A DNA stretch of 64,000 bases. Origin: Streptomyces sp. BHT-5-2 (lineage in GTDB: Bacteria > Actinomycetota > Actinomycetes > Streptomycetales > Streptomycetaceae). Shown in pieces: positions 52,406 through 61,401 of this stretch. A program made the position numbers and the translations under genes. Location: positions 434,001-498,000 of the forward strand of contig NZ_CP081497.1 of assembly GCF_019774615.1 (NCBI RefSeq), read 5' to 3'. Under the pieces are notes generated by a model. That model was not told the DNA's origin. It was given only the letters and a program-made list of their open reading frames with translations, and did no database searches. Every line of letters starts with the position of its first letter. Within the stretch, counting starts at the first letter, position 1.

Positions 52406-53076
52406 GTCGCGCCGCGCTGCTCGTCCTCGCCGACGGACGGTTCCCCGCCGGAGGGCACGCCCACTCCGGCGGCGCCGAACCGGCCGTCACCGCGGGGCAC
52501 ATCAAGGACGCGGCCACCCTGGAGACCTTCTGCCGGGGGCGGCTGCACACCGCGGGCCTGGTCGCCGCGGGCCTGGCCGCCGCGGCCGCGGCCGGCCTGG
52601 ACCCGCTCGTCCTGGACGACGCGGCGGACGCCCGCACGCCCGTCCCGGCACTGCGCCAGGTCGCCCGCCGGCTCGGCCGGCAGATGATGCGGGCCGCCCG
52701 CGCCACCTGGCCCGGCCCCGAACTCGACGCGCTGGCCGCGGCCCGCCCGCGCGGCGCCCACCAGCCCGTCGTCCTGGGCCTGGCCGCCCGGTCCGCCGGG
52801 CTGACCCCCCTGGACGCCGCCTACACGGTCGCCTACGAGAACATCAGCGGCCCGGCCACCGCCGCGGTCCGCCTGCTGAGCCTGGACCCCTTCGACGCCA
52901 CCGCCGTCCTCGCCCGCCTCACCGGCGACCTCGACCGGGTCGCCGAGCAGGGCGCGGAAGCGGCGCAGCGCGCCGTCACCGAAGGGCCGGACGCCCTGCC
53001 CGCCGCCTCCGCGCCGCTGCTCGACATCGCCGCGGAGGCACATGCCGCCTGGCCGGTGCGGCTCTTCGCGTCCTGA
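52402..53076 (+). CDS. ureF: Urease accessory protein UreF
   Basis: 224 residues, all-helical UreF: LLVLADGRFPAGGHAHSGGA at the N-terminus, ETFCRGRLHTAGLVAAGLAA, and AAYTVAYENISGPATAAVRL. It regulates GTP-dependent nickel insertion in the UreD-UreF-UreG complex. ATG 52402 matches the conserved beginning MSRAALLVLADGRFPAGG. No good Shine-Dalgarno is directly upstream; translation probably comes from coupling with the mini-ORF ending here. Confidence 0.94.
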   Translation: MSRAALLVLADGRFPAGGHAHSGGAEPAVTAGHIKDAATLETFCRGRLHTAGLVAAGLAAAAAAGLDPLVLDDAADARTPVPALRQVARRLGRQMMRAARATWPGPELDALAAARPRGAHQPVVLGLAARSAGLTPLDAAYTVAYENISGPATAAVRLLSLDPFDATAVLARLTGDLDRVAEQGAEAAQRAVTEGPDALPAASAPLLDIAAEAHAAWPVRLFAS

Positions 53077-53139
53077 CCTTCCGTCCGCCCGCCCACCGCG
53101 CCGCGCACCCCGCGGCCTCGACGAACCACCGGAGTGACC

Positions 53140-53846
<707 letters not shown>

Positions 53847-53850
<4 letters not shown>

Positions 53851-54662
53851 CCCGCACCCTGCCCCGCCCCAGCGCACCGCAGGCCGCCGCCCTCCCGGCG
53901 GGTGGCCTGCGGGCCACCGCCCGCATCACCGCACGCGCCGACGCCCGCGGAGTCAGCCGGCTGCCCGTCCTGGACGGCGGCGGCCCGTTCGCGCTCCGCC
54001 GCGTCCAGTCGCACGCCGACCAGGCCCGGGTCTGCCTCATCGGGGCGATGAGCGCCCCGCTCGGCGGCGACCGGCTGCGCATCGAGGCCACCGCCGAGGC
54101 GAGCACCTCGCTGCGGATCACCGCGGCCGCCGCGACCGTCGCGCTGCCCGGCCGCACCGGCGACCTCGCCACCTACGACGTCCGTCTGACGGTCGGCGAC
54201 GGCGCCCTGCTGGAGTGGCTCCCGGAGCCGCTGATCTCCGCCGAGGGCAGCGACCTGCGGATGACCACCACCATCGAACTCGCCCCCACCGCCCGGCTGG
54301 TGTTCCGCGAGGAACAGGTCCTGGGCCGCACCGGCGAGCACACCGGTGCCCTCCGCAGTCGCCTGACGCTCCGTCAGGGAGGCCGTACGCTGCTCGACCA
54401 GGAGACCGCATACGGGCCCGGAGCGCCCGGCTGGGACACCACCGCGGTCCTCGGCGGCCACCGCGCAGTGGGCCAACTCCTCCTCGCGGGGCCGGAGTTC
54501 GACAACGAGCCGGCCGAGGTGCGACTGCTCGGCGGCACGGCCGGCGACGGCACGGGCCAGGGCGTGCTGGCCCCGCTCGCCGGACCCGCCGCGCTGGCCA
54601 CCGCGGTCGCCCCGGACGGCCTGTCGCTGCGGCGGCTGCTGGACGCCGCAGCGGCCGGCTGA
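53847..54662 (+). CDS. ureD: Urease accessory protein UreD (UreH)
   Basis: 271 residues. Typical blocks: RVQSHADQARVCLIGAMSAP, GGDRLRIEATAEASTSLRIT, GALLEWLPEPLISAEGSDLR and ELAPTARLVFREEQVLGRTG. It scaffolds UreF and UreG on apo-urease. It ends the urease operon, 6 bp from the converging Roadblock gene. No ureE (nickel chaperone) or nickel permease gene lies in the cluster, as is common in Streptomyces. Confidence 0.95.
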
Positions 54663-54668
54663 GGAGGC

Positions 54669-55043
54669 TCACACCTCCAGGTCGGCCTCCAGACGGGCGA
54701 GGCGGTGGCGTGCCAGCGCGAGGTTGGCGCGCTTGCGGTCCAGCACCAGGTACAGGAAGAGACCGCTGCCGTTCTTGCCCGTCACCGGCCGGATGATGTG
54801 GTACTGCGAGGTCAGGGTGATCAGCATGTCCTCGATGGCGCCCTGGAGTTCGAGCATCTCCATCGTGCGCAATTTGGCGCGCACCACGTCGGTGTTGCCG
54901 GCCGCCGCCACATTGAGGTCGAAGCTCTGGGGATCGCCCAGGGTGGCCAGCGCCATTCCGCTGGTGTAGTCGACCAGGGCGACACCTATCGCGCCCTCGA
55001 TCGTCGACATCGCTTCGCCGAGCGCGGTTTCCATCTGTGCCAT
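54669..55043 (-). CDS. Roadblock/LC7-type protein (copy 1)
   Basis: 124 residues: AQMETALGEAMSTIEGAIGV ALVDYTSGMALATLG, then VVRAKLRTMEMLELQGAIED MLITLTSQYHIIRPV and FLYLVLDRKRANLALARHRL. The alpha-beta pattern with two central helices matches Roadblock/LC7 domains that regulate small GTPases (MglB-like). No GTPase gene adjoins. It is last of a minus-strand group with two more Roadblock proteins and a PATAN-like protein. Confidence 0.82.
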   Translation of the reverse strand: MAQMETALGEAMSTIEGAIGVALVDYTSGMALATLGDPQSFDLNVAAAGNTDVVRAKLRTMEMLELQGAIEDMLITLTSQYHIIRPVTGKNGSGLFLYLVLDRKRANLALARHRLARLEADLEV

Positions 55044-55190
55044 GAGGGGTCGGGCCTTTCCGTGGATGCGCCGAATTCGCCGAACTGACGGAATTCGCCG
55101 GATAATTGTGTTGGCGTTGTCGGATTCTTGGTCAGAGGGATTGCTCCCGGGCCGCCGGTCGCTCGACCGGGCGGCGGCCCGGTTGGCCGA

Positions 55191-55586
55191 TCAGCCGGCC
55201 GGTCGGGCGTCGAGCAGCACCGCGATCCGGGCGGCGGACCGCCGGGCCTGGAGATGGAGCCGCCCGACATTGGTGTCCGGGCCCGCCACCGCGGTGAGCA
55301 CGGCACGGTTCCCGGCCGCGTACGCCGCGATGTAGCCGCGGCTGCCGCGCGTCAGGGATTCCTCGAACCCGCCCTGCCCGGTGGCGTCGGTCAGGCGTTT
55401 GGCGACGCCGATCGCCGCGGCGGTGAGCGCGGCCAGTCCGTCGGGTTCGATATCCGGCAGATCGTGGGCGATCACCATGCCGTCCGCGCTCGCCACCATT
55501 CCACCGTGCAGATGCCGTATGTGATCGCGCAACGCGAGCAGTTCGTCCCGGATCCCGGACGCGATCGCCTCGGTCTCGCTCGTCAT
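55191..55586 (-). CDS. Roadblock/LC7-type protein (copy 2)
   Basis: 131 residues: GIRDELLALRDHIRHLHGGM VASADGMVIAHDLPDI, then ALTAAAIGVAKRLTDATGQG and GYIAAYAAGNRAVLTAVAGP DTNVGRLHLQARRSA. This is a canonical bacterial Roadblock (GMVIA-like) sequence. ATG 55586 begins MTSETEAIASGIRDE; the frame runs on upstream with no family similarity. It lies between copy 1 and the PATAN-like gene. Confidence 0.85.
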   Translation of the reverse strand: MTSETEAIASGIRDELLALRDHIRHLHGGMVASADGMVIAHDLPDIEPDGLAALTAAAIGVAKRLTDATGQGGFEESLTRGSRGYIAAYAAGNRAVLTAVAGPDTNVGRLHLQARRSAARIAVLLDARPAG

Positions 55587-55656
55587 CGGTCTTTCGACGC
55601 TCCTTTTCCTGGCACGTATTCCGAACACGTGCCTCATGGCCGGGATTCGCAAGGGT

Positions 55657-56526
55657 TCACAGGTTCTCCTCCAGTGCGGTACGCAGACGGACGAGGAGGG
55701 CGACGTCCGGGTCGGTGGTTTCCAGGGCGCCCGGCTCCGGCAGATGCCACACCGGCGCACCCGCCGCGGCCTCCCGCGTGCGCCGATCGGGCGGGTACGC
55801 CCCGGGGCGCCGCCGCGGCAGCGCCGCCGGCGGAGGCAGCCGCACCCGCCCGGCCGCCGCCAGGCGCCGCACCTCCAGCAGCGTCGGGAACGCCGACTGG
55901 CCCAGCGCGTGGGCGAGTTCGCCGGGGGTGCGGACGCCGTCGGCGTGCGCCAGCAGCCACCGCTGGCGGCCGGTGAGCGGCGGGCGCCCCGGGTGCTCCG
56001 ACGGCAGCGGGACGACCGGCGCGCCGTCCGCCGCCGCCCAGTCGCCCAGCCCGTCGAGCTGGGCCCGCAGTCGGGCCACCGCCGCCAGCAGCGACGCGGT
56101 GCCGACCGGGCGGATCACGCCCAGCCAGTGCGCGTCGCCCCGCGTGAAGGAGGTGGCCCCGGGCTGGGCCGGCAGCACGAAGCAGGCCGCGTCGAGCAGC
56201 GCGGTCAGCTGGCAGAGCTCCAGTTCGCCGCGGGTCAGCCAGCCCTGCTGGAGGAGGAACTGGCCGCCGCGGTGGCGCGCTCCCGCGCTGTGCTCGGCCC
56301 GCCGCCACCGCTCCGCGGGCAGCCGCCCGGCGGTGGCGAGCCGGGCGCCGACGCCGGGGGCCGCCGGGCACTCGACGCAGTAGACCGCGCCCTCGTGGAG
56401 GTAGACGCAGCCGGCCGGGCCGCGCAGGGCGCCCGTGGCGCGTTCGGCGGCGTACCGGTCGAGCGGGCCGGGCCGGCGGTCGCCGCCGGTGCCGCGGCCC
56501 GAAGGGGTGGGTGGCGTCCGATTCAT
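55657..56526 (-). CDS. PATAN/DUF4388-like protein with winged-helix region
   Basis: 289 residues. The N-terminal part (about 22-75: DRYAAERATGALRGPAGCVY LHEGAVYCVECPAAPGVGAR) resembles DUF4388/PATAN domains found in GTPase and two-component signalling. A central Trp/Leu-rich part follows, then LTGRQRWLLAHADGVRTPGE LAHALGQSAFPTLLEVRRLA, which looks like a winged helix. The C-terminus is Pro/Arg rich. It lies 9 bp after the third Roadblock gene, so they form an operon. It is probably a signalling adaptor or transcription factor; the exact role is unknown. Confidence 0.65.
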   Translation of the reverse strand: MNRTPPTPSGRGTGGDRRPGPLDRYAAERATGALRGPAGCVYLHEGAVYCVECPAAPGVGARLATAGRLPAERWRRAEHSAGARHRGGQFLLQQGWLTRGELELCQLTALLDAACFVLPAQPGATSFTRGDAHWLGVIRPVGTASLLAAVARLRAQLDGLGDWAAADGAPVVPLPSEHPGRPPLTGRQRWLLAHADGVRTPGELAHALGQSAFPTLLEVRRLAAAGRVRLPPPAALPRRRPGAYPPDRRTREAAAGAPVWHLPEPGALETTDPDVALLVRLRTALEENL

Positions 56527-56535
56527 GACGGGACG

Positions 56536-56919
56536 TCAGTCCGTCACCAGCTCCGCGGCGAGCTCCCGCAGCCGTAGTCGCGCGATGGCGAGATTGGCCT
56601 GCGACCGGTCCAGCCAGAGGTGGAGGCAGGTCCGGCTGTCGAAGGCGGTGGGCACCAGGCGGATCAGGTGGTAGCTGCCGCCCGCCGTGATGATGAGGTC
56701 CTCCAGTGGGTCCCCGGCGCCGCCCGTCGTGTCGAAGGTGGCGTTGCGGGTCACCGCCTGTACGACCTCGGCGGTGTCCGCGGCGGCCGCGTCGTGGTCG
56801 CCGTGCGGAGCCCGGCCGGCCGTCCCCAGGGTCAGGCCGCTGGTCCAGTCGGTCAGTCCGGCCCCCAGGACTCCGGGTATCCCCATCGCACGGGCCAACA
56901 CCTGGTCGATACCGGGCAC
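56536..56919 (-). CDS. Roadblock/LC7-type protein (copy 3)
   Basis: 127 residues: VPGIDQVLARAMGIPGVLGA GLTDWTSGLTLGTAG, DTAEVVQAVTRNATFDTTGG and GSYHLIRLVPTAFDSRTCLH LWLDRSQANLAIARLRLREL. It aligns with copy 1 by eye (LTDWTSGL/LVDYTSGM; LDRSQANLAIARLRL/LDRKRANLALARHRL), so the two are paralogues. GTG 56919 with GGAGG upstream. It is first gene of the group. Confidence 0.82.
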   Translation of the reverse strand: MPGIDQVLARAMGIPGVLGAGLTDWTSGLTLGTAGRAPHGDHDAAAADTAEVVQAVTRNATFDTTGGAGDPLEDLIITAGGSYHLIRLVPTAFDSRTCLHLWLDRSQANLAIARLRLRELAAELVTD

Positions 56920-57269
56920 CTGACGACTCCCTCCGGCGGGCACGCTGCACGGCGCAGCACACGGGCACAACACGGAGGCTCTCCCACGTGGCGGTGCGTG
57001 GGAGAGCCTGCACGGAAGGTTACTTAAGCCGGTGCGACCGACACCGGCATATGCACGAGGCCGGGGTCAATTGACCTGTTCTCGCCCCTCCACGGCCCGT
57101 TGTCGGCGCTCTGTTGACCGCCGCCCGGCGCGCAACTCCGCGCTACTACGGCTTGGTAAAGAAATTGCGGCCGAACCTGTTCAAGTGCGGCCCCCACACG
57201 ACAGGATCCCCCTGTACCGCTGTGATCATCGCCGCCACCGGCGGCGCACCAAACTGGGGGATCGACCAC
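56920..57269. other. Divergent region between Roadblock copy 3 and tap
   Basis: 350 bp without a supported gene. It contains the 12-bp-stem hairpin at 56977-57008 and a more AT-rich stretch near 57018-57080 likely to hold promoters. Confidence 0.55.
56977..57008. promoter_or_regulatory. Perfect hairpin in a divergent intergenic region
   Basis: GGCTCTCCCACG (56977-56988) pairs exactly with CGTGGGAGAGCC (56997-57008) across 8 bases. The two flanking genes point away from it, so it is not an ordinary terminator. It could be an operator or an attenuator in the 5' leader of the Roadblock operon. Confidence 0.55.
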
Positions 57270-58877
57270 GTGAGACGAACAGTAGCGCTGGGCGCTGCCG
57301 GCACCTTGGTGACCGGTGCGCTGCTCGCCGGCGCGATAGCCACGCCCGCCACCGCCGGTGAGCGGCGTCCCGCCGGCACGGCCGAGGCCCGCGGTGTCGC
57401 GCTCGCCGCCGCCCGCGCCGCCAAGGCCGGCGTCAACTGGCAGGACTGCCCCGCCGACTGGGGGATGAAGGCCCCGATCCAGTGCGGCTTCGTCACCGTC
57501 CCGCTCGACTACGCCAAGCCCGACGGCCGCACCCTCAAGATCGCCGTCGACCGCGCCGTCGCCACCGGCGGCAAGCAGGAGCACCAGGGCGCCCTGCTCT
57601 ACAACCCCGGCGGGCCCGGCGGTTCGGGCATGCGCTTCCCGGCCCGGGTCACCACCAAGAACCCGCTGTGGGCCAAGACCGCCCGGGCCTACGACTTCGT
57701 GGGCTTCGACCCCCGGGGCGTGGGTCACTCCGCGCCGATCTCCTGCCAGGACCCGCAGGAGTTCACCAAGGCCCCCAAGGCCGACCCGATGCCCTCCGGC
57801 GAGGCCGACAAGCGCGCCCAGCGCAAGCTCGCCCACGCGTACGCCCAGGGATGCCTGCAGCGCACCGGCCGCGCGATGCTGTCGCAGATGACCACGGCCA
57901 ACACCGCCCGCGACATGGACGTCATCCGCGCCGCGCTCGGCCAGCCGAAGCTCAACTACCTCGGCGTCTCCTACGGCACCTACCTGGGCGCCGTCTACGC
58001 CACGCTCTTCCCGGACCACGTCCGCCGGATGCTGGTCGACAGCGTCACCAACCCCTCGCACAAGAAGGTCTGGTACCAGGCCAACCTCGACCAGGACACC
58101 GCCTTCGAGACCCGCTGGGGCGACTGGAAGAAGTGGGTCGCCAAGAACGACGCGACGTACCACATCGGCAACACCCCGGAGAAGGTCGAGGCCGCCTGGG
58201 AGAAGCTGCGCGCCACCGCCAAGGCGCACCCCGTCGGCGGTGTGGTCGGCCCCGCCGAACTCGTCGCCTTCTTCCAGAACGCGCCGTACTACGACAGCTC
58301 ATGGGCCGAGGTCGCCCAGGTCTGGAGCGCGTACGTCGCCGGCGACAGCAAGCCGCTGGTCGACAAGGCCGGTCCGCACCCCGACAACAAGGTCGCCAAC
58401 GCCCAGGCGGAGAACGGCAACGCGGTCTACACCGCCGTCGAGTGCACCGACGTCAAGTGGCCCACCGACTGGCGCACGTGGGACCGCGACAACACCCGCA
58501 TCAACCGCCGGGCGCCGTTCATGACCTGGGCGAACGCCTGGATGAACCTGCCCTGCGCCAGCTGGCCGGTCAAGCAGCAGACCCCGGTCGAGGTCCAGAC
58601 CGGCAAGGGCCTGCCGCCGGTGCTGATCGTGCAGAGCACCCGTGACGCGGCGACCCCGTACGGCGGCGCCGTCGAGCTGCACAAGCGGTTCGCGGGCTCC
58701 CGCCTGATCACCGAGCGGGACGCCGGTTCGCACGGCGTCACCGGCCTGGTCAACCCGTGCATCAACAACCGCGTCGACGCGTACTTCCTGACGGGCACCA
58801 CGGACCCGAAGGACGTCGTCTGCGGGCCGCACGCCACGCCCGTCCCCGAGAAGCAGAAGGCCGCGGCCGCCGGCTGA
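57270..58877 (+). CDS. tap: Secreted tripeptidyl aminopeptidase (alpha/beta hydrolase, Tap type)
   Basis: 535 residues. The signal peptide is at about 1-36 (RRTVALGAAGTLVTGALLAG ending TPATAGERR). Oxyanion segment LLYNPGGPGGSGM, nucleophile GVSYGTYLG (Ser about 233), Asp in VQSTRDAATPYGG and His in RDAGSHGVTG are all present, with a C-terminal TAP-like region. The S. lividans enzyme of this type removes tripeptides from extracellular proteins. GTG 57270 gives the signal peptide. A strong terminator follows. Confidence 0.94.
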   Translation: MRRTVALGAAGTLVTGALLAGAIATPATAGERRPAGTAEARGVALAAARAAKAGVNWQDCPADWGMKAPIQCGFVTVPLDYAKPDGRTLKIAVDRAVATGGKQEHQGALLYNPGGPGGSGMRFPARVTTKNPLWAKTARAYDFVGFDPRGVGHSAPISCQDPQEFTKAPKADPMPSGEADKRAQRKLAHAYAQGCLQRTGRAMLSQMTTANTARDMDVIRAALGQPKLNYLGVSYGTYLGAVYATLFPDHVRRMLVDSVTNPSHKKVWYQANLDQDTAFETRWGDWKKWVAKNDATYHIGNTPEKVEAAWEKLRATAKAHPVGGVVGPAELVAFFQNAPYYDSSWAEVAQVWSAYVAGDSKPLVDKAGPHPDNKVANAQAENGNAVYTAVECTDVKWPTDWRTWDRDNTRINRRAPFMTWANAWMNLPCASWPVKQQTPVEVQTGKGLPPVLIVQSTRDAATPYGGAVELHKRFAGSRLITERDAGSHGVTGLVNPCINNRVDAYFLTGTTDPKDVVCGPHATPVPEKQKAAAAG

Positions 58878-58886
58878 TCCACCAGC

Positions 58887-58920
58887 GGGGCGGTCGGGAG
58901 CAGACTCTCCCGACCGCCCC
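58887..58920. terminator. Terminator after tap
   Basis: GGGGCGGTCGGGAG (58887-58900) pairs perfectly with 58907-58920 around 6 bases and is followed by GGCTCTTTT. It separates tap from the converging YbaK pseudogene. Confidence 0.88.
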
Positions 58921-58941
58921 GGCTCTTTTCGGCGTCCCCGC

Positions 58942-59439
58942 TCAGCCCGCGATCGCCTCGACCCGCGGCTCCGCGATCGCCGTGTAGTCCTCGGTCGCCA
59001 GCTCCAGCGAACGGTCCAGCCGCGCCGCGTTGAAGTAGATCTCCGGGTGCGCCAGCAGCGCCGGATCCACGATCAGCTCCAGCTCCTCGTCGAAGGAGAA
59101 CGGCAGGATCGTGCCACTGACCGAGCCCGCCAGCCGCTCCGCCACCTCCGGCGTCGCGAACCCCGCGTACGAGCCGCCCAACAGCGCCTTCACCGCCCCC
59201 AGATCCACCCGCCGGTCGCCCGGCACCACCGCCAGCACATGGCGCTTGCTCTTCTTGCCCAACTTCACCATCACCACGATGCACTTGGCGGCCTGCTCGA
59301 CGGCGTTCCCGCGCAACGCGCTGACCGCCTCCGTGGCCCCCTCCTAGGCGTGCTCGTGGATCCGGTAGCGCGCCCCGCGCTCGTCCAGCAGGCCGATCAG
59401 CTTGGCGTAGGTCTCGTACTCGGTCTCGTGCTCGCTCAC
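58942..59439 (-). pseudogene. YbaK/EbsC-family deacylase gene with an in-frame amber codon
   Basis: From GTG 59439 the frame reads VSEHETEYETYAKLIGLLDE then RGARYRIHEHA. It meets TAG (codon 32, 59344-59346) and continues in the same frame EGATEAVSALRGNAVEQAAK, IVVMVKLGKKSKRHVLAVVP to the end at 58942. The whole 165-codon frame is otherwise intact and typical of YbaK-domain prolyl-tRNA-editing-like proteins. One base change, for example GAG to TAG, explains it. It is either a recent nonsense pseudogene or a sequencing error. Restart at a downstream TTG (59316) would lose the first helix. Confidence 0.85.
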
Positions 59440-59643
59440 CGTTGTCCGCGCCCTCTCTTCGCACCGCGCGGCGCCGCACCACGCGGTGCCGCGCACTTCC
59501 GACTTCGCCGTCGGACCGGGAACACCGCCGTGAGCGCGGCCCCGTGGGGGAGTCCGCGCAGCCGGGCGCTCACCGGCGCCGCCCCCGTATCCGTACGATC
59601 ACGAAGATCACCGTAGACGCCGGCCACCGCGCGCCGCGAACGG

Positions 59644-60390
59644 TTACCCGGCGCCCGGACCGGCGGACCGGCTGCCGCCGCCGTGCCCCCGCCGCCCGTG
59701 CGCCCGGGCCTCCGCCTGGGCCGCGGCCCTGGCCTCCGGGGCGTAGACGTCCACGTACTCCTGCCCGGAGAGCTTGAGGACGGCGTACATGATCTCGTCG
59801 GTGACGGCCCGCAGCGCGGTGCGCTCGTCCACCAGTCCCGCATACCGCGAGAAGTCCAGCGGCGCCCCGAAGCGCACCGTCACCCGCATCGCCCGCGGCA
59901 GCCGCCGCCCGGTCGGCTGCGCCTCGAACGTGCCGATCATCGCGCACGGCACCACCGGCACCCCCGCCTCCAGGGCCAGCGCCGCGACGCCCGTACGCCC
60001 CTTGTACAGCCGCCCGTCGTGCGAGCGGGTGCCCTCCGGATAGATCCCCAGCAGCCGCCCCTTGCGCAGCACCGACAGCCCCGAGGCCAGCGCCGCGTCG
60101 GACGCCCGGCCCCCCGAGCGGTCCACCGGGATCTGCCCGACCCCGCGGAAGAACGCCGCGGTCAGCCGCCCCTTGAGCCCGGCGCCGGTGAAGTACTCGG
60201 CCTTGGCCAGGAACGTCACCCGGCGCGGCACGATCGCCGGCATCACGAAGTGGTCCGCGAACGACAGGTGGTTCCCCGCGATGATCGCCGGGCCCTCCTC
60301 GGGCACATGCGCCAGCCCCTCCACCCGCGGCCGGAAGACCAGCCGCAGCAACGGACCGAGCAGGACGTACTTCAGCACCTGATACAGCAC
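59644..60390 (-). CDS. 1-acyl-sn-glycerol-3-phosphate acyltransferase (PlsC family)
   Basis: 248 residues. The acyltransferase motif I is GNHLSFADHF (HX4D, about 39-48), motif III is GIYPEGTRSHDGRLYKGRTG, and motif IV is VPVVPCAMIGTFEAQP. A hydrophobic N-terminus (VLKYVLLGPLLRLVF) anchors it to the membrane. It acylates lysophosphatidic acid in phospholipid synthesis; several paralogues usually exist per genome. The C-terminal 30 residues are Ala/Gly/Arg low complexity. GTG start at 60390. Confidence 0.92.
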   Translation of the reverse strand: MLYQVLKYVLLGPLLRLVFRPRVEGLAHVPEEGPAIIAGNHLSFADHFVMPAIVPRRVTFLAKAEYFTGAGLKGRLTAAFFRGVGQIPVDRSGGRASDAALASGLSVLRKGRLLGIYPEGTRSHDGRLYKGRTGVAALALEAGVPVVPCAMIGTFEAQPTGRRLPRAMRVTVRFGAPLDFSRYAGLVDERTALRAVTDEIMYAVLKLSGQEYVDVYAPEARAAAQAEARAHGRRGHGGGSRSAGPGAG

Positions 60391-60673
60391 GGCGGCCCCC
60401 TATCCCGTCCCCGGACCGCCGGCGCGGCCGGATCGTGCCAGGTCACAGGGGACGACCAGGGGCGTCAGTGTAGGCGCGGAAGCCGCCGTCCGTAACCGTG
60501 CCGGACCGTTCCCGCCCCCACCGGGCCCGGGCGCCCGCGGGGCCGTACGGGCGACCGCCCGGCGTGCCCGCTTGTGCGCCGGCGCACGGGGGAGTGGCCT
60601 GGGGGCCGGGCGCCGTCCGCCGTCCAGGCACCCGGCCCCCGGGCCACCGCCCCGAGCGTTCCAGGAGACCCCG

Positions 60674-61087
60674 ATGCCCGTGAGCCGCCGACGCCGAACC
60701 TCCCGTACCGCTCTGGCGGCGGGCGTGACCGTGGCGCTGTGCACCGCACTGGGCGCGGCATCGGCCCGCGCCGCCGAACCGGACCCGTCCGAGGGCCTGT
60801 TCCTGACCGTGTCCGGCGCCGGCGACACCTGGATCCGCGGGCTGCACCTCACCTGCCCGGACACCCGCGGCAGCCATCCGCACGGCGCCGCCGCCTGCCA
60901 CCAACTGGCCTCCGCGCACGGCGACCCGAGGGCGCTGCGGGGCGATCCGCACGTCTGCACCCGGGAGTACGACCCGGTCACCGCCACCGCCTCCGGCAGC
61001 TGGCGGGGCAGGCCCGTCGACTGGCAGCGGGAGTACCCCAACGCGTGCGCGATGGACGCGGCCACCGGCGCCGTCTTCCGCTTCTGA
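60674..61087 (+). CDS. Subtilisin inhibitor-like (SSI family) secreted protein
   Basis: 137 residues. The signal peptide is at about 1-33 (RRRRTSRTALAAGVTVALCT ending ASARAAEPD). The SSI fold is shown by LFLTVSGAGDTWIRGLHLTC, AACHQLASAHGD, and four Cys giving two disulfides. The reactive loop VCTREYDPVTATASGSW places Arg97 of the precursor at P1 (SSI itself has Met), so a trypsin-like target is expected. P1' is Glu. ATG 60674 follows AGGAG. Such inhibitors control extracellular proteases in development. Confidence 0.93.
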   Translation: MPVSRRRRTSRTALAAGVTVALCTALGAASARAAEPDPSEGLFLTVSGAGDTWIRGLHLTCPDTRGSHPHGAAACHQLASAHGDPRALRGDPHVCTREYDPVTATASGSWRGRPVDWQREYPNACAMDAATGAVFRF

Positions 61088-61142
61088 TCCCGCTTCCGAC
61101 GCGGTCCCGGCCGATGGCGCCCGACGGTTCCCGCCCGACGGC

Positions 61143-61301
61143 TCAGATCCGCTGCGCCGTCACCACTCCCGCCGTCACCAGCGCCAGCACCACCCACAGG
61201 AACCACACCCAGCCGTTGGCGCCCAGCGCCACGGTGTAGGCGGTCGCCGCCACCAGTGCGCACACCGTGCACACGGCCATCGCCCTGGCAGATCCGGGCA
61301 T
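61143..61301 (-). CDS. Small membrane protein (52 residues)
   Basis: ATG 61301 follows GAGGAGG and encodes MPGSARAMAVCTVCALVAAT, AYTVALGANGWVWFLWVVLA and LVTAGVVTAQRI: two hydrophobic segments joined by a short turn. It is downstream of and co-directional with the ctaG-like gene (100-bp gap). The ribosome site, coding bias and membrane pattern support a real gene. I do not know its family. It may be a small oxidase-assembly subunit, by context only. Confidence 0.7.
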   Translation of the reverse strand: MPGSARAMAVCTVCALVAATAYTVALGANGWVWFLWVVLALVTAGVVTAQRI

Positions 61302-61401
61302 ACCCGCAACCTCCTCGCGGCGGCGGCCACCGGCACAACGCCGCGGGCCGCGGCCAGGGAACCATCGTCCCCGGCCGCGGCCCGCATCGCCAGACGACCG
61401 C

